Source: Owenia fusiformis (taxonomy: Eukaryota > Annelida > Polychaeta > Sabellida > Oweniidae). From it: a stretch of DNA of 64,000 nucleotides. The stretch is taken from positions 22,511,375 to 22,575,374 of the forward strand of contig CAIIXF020000005.1 in assembly GCA_903813345.2 (NCBI GenBank). Direction: 5' to 3'. The notes beneath the pieces are model-generated. The model searched no databases. It was not told where the DNA came from and saw only the letters and a program-made list of their open reading frames with translations. Numbering within the stretch: the stretch's first letter is position 1; each line of letters opens with the position of its first letter. Both the position numbers and the translations under genes were made by a program. This document shows positions 23,001 through 35,000 of this stretch, piece by piece.

Positions 23001-26000
23001 TCAAATACCGTTGGCCCGATTTTATTCATATTTTGTACACATATACCCTATGGGGGTAGAAGTTCTGCTCGAAAGCCGATTTTCAAAATGGCCGCTCATT
23101 TAAAAATTGCGGCCATTTTAGTGCCGATTTTACAGTAATTTAGGTGCAATAGGTAAAACTGTAATAGCAATATGTTTTAAATGTAAAAAATTATATAGGA
23201 CATTAATAAAGCTAGAAATGTAGATATTAAAAAAGCACATGGCAGCCATCTTGAAAAATGGCGGCCTTTACTCGTTATTTTACGATTTTTGCTGTAACTC
23301 GAAAAGTAGTGGAGCGATTTTGTTCATATTTGGTATGTGAATACTATAGGTATGGCACACTGTCTAATGACACTTTTGGTAGAAGGCGGCCATTTTGAAA
23401 AATGGCGGACATTTTGAAAAATGGCCGCCATTTTAACTTATTTTACTAAAACTCGAAAAGTAGTGGAGCGATTTTGTTCATATTTGGTATGTGAATACGT
23501 ATAAGCATGACACACTGTCTAATGACACTTTTGGTAGAGGGCGGTCATTTTGAAAAATGACCGCCATTTTAACGTATTTTACTATAACTCGAAAAGTAGT
23601 GGAGCGATTTTGTTCATATTCGGTATGTGAATACTGTAAGCATGGCACACTGCCTGATGACACTTTTGGTAGAAGGCGGCCATTTTGAAAAATGGTGGAC
23701 ATTTTGAAAAATGGCTGCCATTTTAACTTATTTTACTATAATTTGAAAAGTAGTGGAGCGATTTTGTTCATATTTGGTACGTGAATACGTATCAGCATGG
23801 CACACTGTCTAATGACACTTTTGGTAGAAGGCGGCCATTTTTCAAAATGGTCGCCATTTTGACGGTTTTTACTATAACTCGAAGCGATTTTGTTCATATT
23901 TGGTATGTGAATATTATAAGCATGGCACACTGTCTAATGACACTTTTGGTAGAAGGTGCCCGTTTTGAAAAATGTTCGATGGGATTCACTATGCTTTGGC
24001 GTTGCCGTTGTTCTGGTTAAATTATGACAAGGCTATGAATACAAGTAGAACGCGGAAGTGCAACTTTTTTGGAGGGAGGGTGAGAACAAGCTGGAATTGC
24101 AACCAGATGGAGACATTTTGTCCATTGTCTGTTTCCTTTTTCAAATGTACATTGTAGTTTTAACACTTTCAGAAGCCATATCTTCATTTACGACTAACAT
24201 AACTCAAGCGGGAGATTCCCTGAGACCATGTTTGGAAAAAGCAACACGTCAGATACCCACCAGCAAACATAGCTCAACACCCATATATTTAGGAGCCACT
24301 GCAGGAATGAGGCTACTTAAGTATGTATGCTTTACATGTTAATCTGCTTTACATGTTATGTCCATCTGCTTTACAAGTTCAATTTGATTGAAATGACGAA
24401 TAACTGACATTTTAAGTGTTGACCTGTTTATTTTGTTTTCTTGCTGTTTTTTCTATATTTTAAAACATGACCAGTTTCTACAACACTTGCTTTTCGCATG
24501 TACACTCTCCCAAAATGTTTGGAAATATATCTTTAATGTATCAGGTTTAAAGATAACATATAGAAAGTTGATAATAGGCTATAATGGAAATGATAACCAG
24601 ACTGCATTTTTGAACTATTTTATAAGTATTGTAACATTTGTGATATATAAAGCATACATTCAAGAATTAAATAATGGAATAAAACGGAATTTTGAAGGAA
24701 TTGTTAAAACTCTAAAATTAGAAATTTATGTATGTAAAAATGTATTTTTTAAAAACAACTGGAATATGATAAGTCAATATGGTACAACGAAAATGGGACT
24801 TCTGCGCATGTTAAAATTTTTCGTCAAAACTCAACTTTTGTTCAGGTTGATACGATTGTCTTTCGAACTAGAGACTTACCTCATTCGAAAGATCATAAAA
24901 GACTTTATCTATACTGAAAATCTTAGATCCAAACATAGTAGAATACGCCGTCAGTCCGCATTTGATTTTTTGAAGTGAGTTTCGTAGATCGTCAGATTTC
25001 TCCGACTGATATCGGGTTATCTCAAACTGGTTCGTTTATAAATACGAATTTCTTTACCGTTGTAAGGCGCATGCGCAAAATTGATTTATAAACTTTATTG
25101 GTTGATGGTTTTTCTCCTGCGCATGCGTGAAGTCTGATGAACACTTATGACGAAGACCGGAGCAAACATTACTAGCTCTCGAACGAAATTCCAAGATTCG
25201 GGTCATTTCGCCGTGTTTGCTAAGCGTGTATACGTGAATGACAAGCTGTTTTGAGTAGATCAGGTACCTGTTTTAGACACAACATTGATTTAGCTTGACA
25301 TTGATGTGCACATTGGCACTTTTGAGCATGTTAATACAAGTTTTTACACTCTTAGCACGAGACGGGTTTTCGAAAAATCTGTTATCTGATTCACTCGATT
25401 ATCGTATGGATATGTAATTCTGCTGACATTTCAACACCACATCACATAGGATTACGATGCAGAATGATAATAAAACACAAAACAACTACTAAATTCCACT
25501 TGTTATTTCACAGGAGGTAAAAATGCAAACTGCCTAGATTCTTTGTAAGGGCTGTCAGACATCGGATTGGCCGCCATATTTGAAATGAAAATATCACTAA
25601 ATAGAGGTCTGCGCATGTCTCAACATTTCGACTGTGATAAGATTGTAATTGATTTACTACTACTGTATCTGTACTTATTTTAGAATCTGAAATAAACTAT
25701 ATTGAAAAGAAGAAAAAAACAGTTTCTACAACATAGAGTATATAGAAGTTATTCAATTGGAGGTTTTGATACAGGGTATATCTGAGGGAAATACAATATA
25801 TCTACCGTAGGGACCGAGGGTTGATACATTGTATTTACCGATTGACATCAAAAATTGAACATTCAATAACTGATTTATCCTGTACTAAGGTGATTTTAAG
25901 AATTAAATATGCATTGAATGTTAGGGAACCCTAATGTAATAATTACAAACGATAATTACAATCAAAACATGAATATTTTATCTCAATTTAAAGTCCTCGA

Positions 26001-29000
26001 CAATTTTTGTTTTTTAAAACTCAACAGCTTTTAACATTTAACATTGTATGGAATTAATATTTATCAAATAGAGCCAAAGTACATCCCGTGAATTCAAAAA
26101 AGCACCGAAAGAAATTCCTGGGGATTGCTGATGAGCGGGTGATATAAATATCTCCCACTCACCTCAGTGGGAGATAAATATATCACCCGCTCACCTCAGA
26201 TATTGATTATATTCCTGCATGTTATTTACCTATAAAACTACTTAGTATGGGATAAAAAGAATATTACCATAAAACGTCATTGCTTTCATATAAATGGAAC
26301 TATTTATAAAATGTGCATCTATATTGCATCTAGGAAGAGCATATGGAGCATTTAGCATATGGAATATCAATTTTGGGAGCCAGTAGTTGTAATTCTCATT
26401 CTAAATAACCCTAGTATATTTCTAATTCATAATGATATGTTACACAATCAATATACTATATTCTTTTCTAGTACAGTACAGTACTAAAGATTGTGTATGT
26501 ATTTTTGTAGAGAGTCAAATTCCACAATTAGTGATGGAATTCTAAGTTCGGTGCGACAGACAATACAGTCATACCCCTTCAAGGTGTCCAATAGCCTGAG
26601 TCAGGTAATCATTTTTAGCCACCTGAATTGTGTAATGTTACAAACCAACAGGTTATGATCTTTCTGTTCATTAAATGCAGTATACCATTAACAAAATCAA
26701 AATATACTATAACACAATGACATAAAAAAGCAACCAATGTATAAAAACATCAATTACTTGAATTATGATCATAAACATTTCATGTATTGCACAGTCTATC
26801 TACTGAAGCAAAATCAAGAACATTCCACCACTATTGACAGTGTAATTCCAAAAATATTGAGGGTTGCAATTTTGTACATTATACCTGGTATTTTCCTCTT
26901 TGTATAGTCTTTTTCCTCTTTTTCTTGTGACCTAATGAAAATGTCTGACCCAACTTGACCCATTGACATTCCTAATTCTTGTATGTCGTTTGTAGGTGAG
27001 GATCATAACAGGGGCAGAGGAAGGAGTGTTTGGTTGGATAACAGTCAACTTTCTCTTTGGATCATTTGGAAATGTAAGTTGTTTTTATTTATATTTATTT
27101 CTGTAATATGGTATATAATATACAATTTACATGAAGCTTGCTAATGGTTTTGCTTGTAAGGGGTCATCTCATACATTCCCCACTAAATTCTATATACTGC
27201 TTTGTCTAGATGGTGTAAGTGATCATTGTGTATGTACCGTTCCCTTAGAAATTTGCATTCTTTTTCAAAGATTTGGGATTTTGCAATTTAAAAACTAAGG
27301 ATTTTGAATAAAAATATAATTTTGTGATTTAAAAACTACGAATTTTGAATCAAAAAATTGAAAGGTACATTGTGCAGTTTGGCGAGTGATTTAAGATAGT
27401 CGTATCTTTCACCATGAGTACTTTCTTGGCATAAATACAGTGATTTTTATTAAAACAATATGTTTTCTTTCAAGTGAAGTACTCATGATGATAAAAATAT
27501 CAATCAAACAATTATGAAAAATTATGAAGAGGAGGGACCCCATGTCAAAAATTTTTTCAAAAAAGCATCTAAATTAAATATTTATGAACACATTTTTAAA
27601 CTGCAAGGAAAAGTAAATATTGCTCATGATTTTAAGAAAATTATAAATGCCTTTGCTGCTTACTGAGATTGAATGGATTTTCTGGACTTTTACTATTGTA
27701 TAAGGACCAAAATTTTGATAGAGTATATAATGCTGTGTAAATCCTATTTTACTATTGTATAAATTCTAATCCAGGATATAATGTATACAGTAGAACCTGC
27801 TAAGTGGAACACCTCTATAAGTGGAACACCTCGCAAGTGGAACACTTTTTCAAAGTCCCGTTTTAAAAACCCATTGACTTAATGTTAATTGAACCTCTGT
27901 AAGTGGAACACCTCCAAACTTGAACAGTGAACACCCCATATTGAAAAATTAACCTGCTAAGTGGAACAGTCAATTTTTCATAAATTTCAATATTGATACT
28001 TATGTAAAAAGAATTAACCTTCTACAGTGATATCTGGGTATGAAAACAGGTAATGACATGATAATTGGCAAATTAGGATCACCATATAGCAAATTGGATT
28101 AACCCCCTGTAGAGATCAACATGTGATGCTACCACTAATTAATTTGATAATTAGCAAATTAAGATTATCATTCATCAAATTGGATTAACCTCCTGTAGAG
28201 ATGGACCCGTGATGCTACCTCTAATTAATACCCCTTGCTGTTTGTGTCAAACTTTATAAGTAAGATTAAGAATGTCAGATAAAAATAAATGAATTATTAG
28301 CAGTAGGAACAAGTCTTTAAAACTTAATTGCCAAATCTTTGTGCCTGAGACTGGCAGAATGAGGAGGATTAAGAATGTCAGAAACATTTTTGGCAGATTG
28401 AGGAGGATTTCGAATGTCAGATACCTTTTTGAGTAAAACAAATGGATAGTTAATGGTATATAGCTGCCCTGCAACAGTGCAATGAACAGAGAATCAGATT
28501 TCCGGTGATACATATAAACCCTATATTTGATCTTGTATGTTCTTTAAATCTCCGCGAACCCAAAACCTCCGTAAGTGGAACACCTCCTAAGTGGAACGCT
28601 TTTTGGCAGAACGGAGGGTGTTCCACTTACACAGGTTCTACTGTATTTCCGTTTTGTATAGTTTTATTGATTCAAGTATTGTTTGTGTTTATGTACTTTG
28701 CGTTTATGTTTTTGAATAAATAATTTTATAAAAAACAACAAAAAAACAATTTTTTCAAAATGTTGAACTAATATTTGCTCAAAAGAGGACCTTCTTTTTC
28801 TGATTTTATTGCATGAAAAGATTATTCAACAAGTGTTCTAAAACTCCTTCCAAAGTAGAATTGTATTGAAAGCCTAGTTTTGAAGATATCAATTTTTGAT
28901 GACCAAAATTATGCTGAAAACAATGGATGGGAAAATAACATGGGATATGTGGATTTTAACTTTATCGCATTTCAATACCGATCCCCTTTTCAGAAAAATT

Positions 29001-32000
29001 GTTAATAAGTGGAGAAGAAACTTTGATATGTTTAAATTGAGAAAAACGAGATCAATCCTCTTTTTAGAAAATAAGCCTAACATTTTTAAAAAAGTGCAAA
29101 GGTGGGGTCCTAGTCCATAATGTTTCAGAGAGCTACTATCATGGGGACTTCACTTGAAAGAAAACATATTGTTTTAATAAATACCACCGTATTTATGGCC
29201 AGAAAGTACTCATGAAAGATATGGTCATCTAAAGTCACTTGCCATGCTGCACATGGACCTTTGCGTCAATTTGCAAATAAAAAAATTATTTATGCAAAAT
29301 AATATTCCACCTTCCTCGTGCAGCATTCTCTAAGGTAATCATTGACAAGTTGTTTGGTAGATGTTTTAATGGAATCACCTTAAGAATTGAGTGTGATCGT
29401 TAATCTTTTCACTTAAAATTATTGCGATCCAGCACTCTTAGTAGTGTAAAATGCGGATCACTTGTGGACCAAAACAATAACAAATTCAAATGGAATTGAT
29501 GGATCCTCAAAATACCCCACACAGTTACAATGGCTTCTTTGTACACAATATTTTTATCTATTTTTGCGGAAATACTTACCAATGCTTGGAGAAATGATGC
29601 TAAATTTTATTGAAACAAATATAAATGGATCTCCAATATTTCTCTGGAGTGAACAGCATTCAAGAAGGTAATGAACTATGCATCAACTCCAGTAAATAAC
29701 TTTAAATTTCTTGCCTTTTGCATTTTTTTGTGCGAGGTTGGAAATTTTGAGAATGACCCCCGTTTCAACAAGGAACGTTGAAAAAGATCGCTGAACTGAT
29801 CAAACAATACCTCTAGATCTACCAGATCAATCAGATCAGGACCATACCTTGGTGCATTATATATAATTTATTGTGAATTCAGTTTTAAATCATATTTAAA
29901 ACATATTAATCTCATGGATTAATTTATATATTGCTTACATTCCTTTGTACATTTTTAAATTGAAATTGTAGAATATATCGTAACTTGAAAGAAATACTCG
30001 ATCAAATCATTGAAAATGTTCAAGTTGTAGTCCTGGTTGTTCGCTTTGTTTATACAGGTAAAGCTTATTGTTTGGTCAATCAGCCTCAAGTCACGCGTCG
30101 AATTTTCTTCAGTCCTTTTCATTGTCTCAGTATAGATACGTTGAAGACTCGCACTGTCATTGAGTATGATAAAGCAATATTATCAACACGTGTAGTGGTC
30201 TCGAGGTCATCTTGCCCATAAATGTGGTTTTGAGATATCCCTGGCAAATACATGTAGGAGTTATAGAAATCCTGAAACTGTTGAATAACTTGTCATAATA
30301 TCAGCGGAGCTGGAATGGTATGCCAAAAGATAAATAAAAGGTAATACAAACTTTGGCAAGGCTACATGTTTAAATGATACTGAATAAATGAATACATGAA
30401 ATGAATGATATTTTGTAGTTCAAGCCATCTGTGTGGCTAGACCTCCAGCCTTCTCAGAATGCAGAAGAAACCCTTGGAGCGCTAGATATGGGTGGTGCGT
30501 CAACTCAGATAACTTTTCTCCACAACCATGATGCATCAATCCCAGTGGAGTATGCCAAAAAAGTCAGGTTGTACGGACATGACTATAATCTCTACTCATA
30601 TAGCTTTCTTTGTTATGGTATTAAGGAGGCTGTTAGGCGCTACAGAGTCAACTTACTCAAAGTGAGATCTGCATTAATATTTTGCTGTAGTACAGAGTGC
30701 CTCAATAAAAATGTTACAAGTACAAAATAGTCAATATCTTTTATAATTTTGACATTTTAACCTAAAATATAAATTGAATCCTTAAAGAGCAAGCTCTTCA
30801 GATTTATTTGACACTAGCTTAAAATCATTCAGTGATTGACTACACAGGACAGATTTCATTGACTCATATGAAATCTGACTTGAGGCAATTTCTCAGTGGT
30901 TAAAAAGAACAAAGGATAAAGAGGAAGCATTTCTTTAACATTGAATCATATATTCATTTGTTTTTTGTAACATGGCCGCTATGCCTATCCACGCTAACAT
31001 GCGCTCGTCTCAACATGTTCTCACAAGCTTGTGTCATGAGCTTCCTTTCTTGTCATACCACACTGACTTTATCAATTATTCTTTGATAAGGTTCATTCAG
31101 ATCAGTTGGGAGCGATGTGAAGACCTTGATTTTTAGGTGGCTACAGTACACAAGAGCAAATTCAGGGGGTTTAAGTCGGGTGACCTTGGGGGTCACTCGA
31201 CTGGGTTATTCAATGCTATGATCCAATTTTCAAAAAGTTCTGTCACAGCCCTTCACCTGTGAGGAGTGTCACCTTGTTGTCACCACACATACCGAGAATG
31301 AGCATTCTGCTTGTGTTGGAATCTTGGAATGCCATCCAGGAAAGGCATGACACATTCAACCACTGAGAAGTTGACGCTAGTCAGATTTCACAAGAGCTAA
31401 TAAAATCTGTCCTGTGCAGTCAACCATGGAAGGATTTTGAATCTGCTGGTGGCAAATTAATCAAAAGAGCTTGCTCTTTATGAACTAAAGTATATTTAAG
31501 GGTAAATACCAAGATATTGACATTTTTATACTTGTATTATTTTATTGAGCCACACTGTAGTATGAATCAAAAATGTTCAAATTGTATTTTATACACTCAT
31601 AAATTAGTGAAAAAGTGACATCACTTTTGGAAGAAATCAGTGCTTATCAAATATTTTATCTTAAAGAGCAACATATACAAAACAAAACTAGAAAATAGAA
31701 ACTCAACAAACATTTTTGTTCATTACCTTAAGATTTACTTAGTATCTTTTAGTACACATATTAGCACATTGATAATACAAGCATGCAGCAGATCGATAGA
31801 TATTGACAAAGTCTTTCTGTCAACTAGTCAATTTTTATTTCAATTTGTTAGAATTAAAAAAAACTATGAGAAGATCTTACCATAAAACTCTTCATATTTC
31901 CAGTTTACATAAAGATTGTATGTTTTTGAATTCAGGCAGCCAACTTTACAGATGTTATTCCTGACCCTTGCAGTCATTCGGGATACAAGATTAATATAAG

Positions 32001-35000
32001 CCAATCAGAACTGTTCAATAGTCCATGCGCTTCAAATGCAATTGGGGGACTTATTCCAGTAGAATCAAGAGTAAGTTGTTGGAAATATTCACTTGCTAAA
32101 ATTGTCATCATCCTCCTAACAGAGGGCTACAGAACTCATTCTTTCTTCTGGGAAGAAAATATTTTTGATTTTGGAGCCCCGCAATCAAATCAGTCTTGCA
32201 CTACAGTACAATAGACTAGATGCGAGTAGAAAAATCTTCATTTACATCATATGAATATTCAAAATTTAGTCAAAGCAATGTCATATTTGAAATCTATATT
32301 TAAAAGTACATCTAGAAATATGGTTACGAACTTTGAAAATTTTATTTTTTTGAAAACGTGACTTCTAGTTCGGGGAGATTCCCCATAGACCCCATCTTAT
32401 AAAATCACAAAAAGTGAAATATCTTTTCTTGTATCGGACAGATAACATTTTCTTTTACTGGACATATGTAATTTGCATAACTATTAGATACATAAGGGTG
32501 ATATGAAAATTGAACCACAAAACAGATGAATATTTAAGTTAAAGGGAACTTTCTACGATACCCAGCATGCTATCTGACCTGAACGAGCCACCTGGCCGTG
32601 AAAGTGGTAATTACAAACTCGCATCTGAGTTATTATTTTGTATTTTTAAAAGCCCAGTATTATCAGATGATGTACATGGTGTTATAGTCTAGCTACAAGG
32701 CCTAGTGTTGTGTGGTGAAGTAGGTCAACAGTCTTGAAGCAATTAAGACTAATGGTGTGATGGCTTGCCAAGGGTATATTAATCTTAGATAAAACTTAAG
32801 AACCCATGCACACTGTGTTCATGAGTATTGGTATTTGATTAACTAATACAAACTTATTACATTTTTTGAATTTCTCATTTCAGGACAAGATGTTTGAGTT
32901 CCAGGGTACAGGAGATTCTGATCAGTGTGCATATCTAGTAAATGAGCTCATAAATACGACATCCTGTACGTTTAACCACTGCTCATTTAATGGAAAATAC
33001 CTTTCTCCCCTCTTTGGCAATTATAAGGTGAGAAAATATTATGAACAAAGTTCGGTAGAGACATAGTGGAGCCCTTTGTCCATCCGTCAGTCAGTCCGTC
33101 CATCTGTCCATCTGGAATATAACTCAAATACTAGTGGATGGATTTTCTCCATATTTGGTGGAAAGATGTTTATTGATTATTAGTTTTACAACTTTCATTC
33201 TAAACCAAAGTTTTTCATTCTAAACCAAAGTAATATATTATTTATTGTTTCGAATTTTGGTTATGTATTCACAACATCTATCCTTTTCACACATATCCTG
33301 GTTTGAGACCTTTCTGAAGTATAGCTTTATAATACTCAAATGAAAGGTATTTTAGAGTTTATTGCAAATTTTTGTTTTTTTGATTCGGGTCTCATAAAAT
33401 TCAAAATGGCTGCCTCATGTGAGATTTCACGTTAAATTTCAATCAAGGGTAGAGTAGATGGTAAATATTGTATCGTGACATTTACAGATTCATAAATGTA
33501 ATGTTCATTGGGCTTTGCTACTCCATGGAGTTGCCAATTTCTAGTTCTTTTTCACTTGTTGAGGCGATACAGCCACCTATTATTCGATAAAATGCATCTT
33601 TGTAGTGCACTCTCATTAAACAATTTAAGAGAAATCATAGGGATTTGCAATATACATAAGTGGGTAGAACTATTATTTCCCATGTCACAGCAAATATAAG
33701 GGTCAGAAGGTAAAAATAATGCATTTTGCTGGCTATATCTTGTCCAATTTTGTAGACAATTTTTCTAGTGTTTGCCGATGCTCTTAAACTCTTGGAATGA
33801 TTTGTTTATAAACATATTTTTTGTAAAGCTAATATACATTACATGTTTCTACCATGTGAAGTTTCAGGAATTTGTTTTCTCACAAAACTGCAATGAATAA
33901 CATCTTATTTTTCTGAAAGTCAGTGCTTTTATGGTAAACTGATAAACCGTTTTTCCTTTATTTGTAATCTGAATTTGAAAACTGTGCTACTACAAAGAAT
34001 TGTTCATAAATAATATCAATAGAATCAAAAATGTTGTGTTTGTGTCAAACTTCTGTTGATGACATGGCTTTTAGTTAACAAAGGTTAGGCCCCACCACAG
34101 AGAGATGTCATACCTATTTATTGAATAGTTTGAAATAAATGGGATTAAAACATACACAGTGATATGCATTATAACTATACAATGACTATACATGATGAAG
34201 ATTTTTATCACACCATCGGTGGGATATAGTCGTCATACTGGTCGTGGTCCTGGTCGTGATCGTGGTCGTGATCGTTCCGCTTTTTGTCATCGGAAAACTG
34301 CTCATCAGATCTTCTCCAAATTCGCAGAGATGATAGAGCATATGAAGTACTAGAGCTGATTAACTTTTGGGTGGCCATCTTGAAAAAAATGATGAAAAAA
34401 TGTACAATCTTTTAATTTTAAGTATGACCTGAATCGATTGCAAACTTCATATTTGCACATTTGATGAGATAAACCATTTGTGTTGTATTGTGAAATTATT
34501 AAGTTTGCAATCGATTCAGGTCATAGTGTATTTTTGGTATTTCTGTGATAATCAATTGAAACCAATGGCCTCTATTGGGATCTGCTGATATCCTCATATT
34601 AAGTCAATGGTGCACAGCCCTATGTAAGTCAATACAACCTTACTGAACGAAATGATCCCTATCTCAGCTTATGTGTGTCCGAGCACTTTAATATTTTCCA
34701 AAGTATTATATGACATTTTATTCTTCATGTTACACCTACGAATGATTCATTTTGACCATAGGGATATTTGCCAATAATTGCACCTTGTCCTTTACACAAA
34801 TGATAGAGGATATCAAGTGCTAGAGCTGATTAACTTTTGGGTGGCCATCTTGTTTTCTGGTGGCCATTTTGAAGGTTTTTTGAAAAATCTTGTCATTGCC
34901 GTTTCAGAAAAACCGCTCATCGGATTTCCCTCAAATTTACACACATGATAGAGGATATCAAGTACTAGAGCTGATTAACTTTGTGGCAGCCATCTTGTTT

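Noticed and set aside
25060-25140. CpG and GCGCATGCG motifs as an alternative ENTPD promoter
   Set aside because: They lie inside the TSD-bounded LINE fragment. Kept only as an observation about that element.
28889-29120. Overlapping frames on both strands
   Set aside because: They fall in the right arm of a foldback element. Symmetry of the arm explains openness on both strands.
27074-30418. A missing ENTPD exon between apyrase regions 3 and 4
   Set aside because: Exons 7 and 8 join in phase and the spacing GWITVNFLFG to TLGALDMGG equals that of known CD39 proteins, so none is missing.
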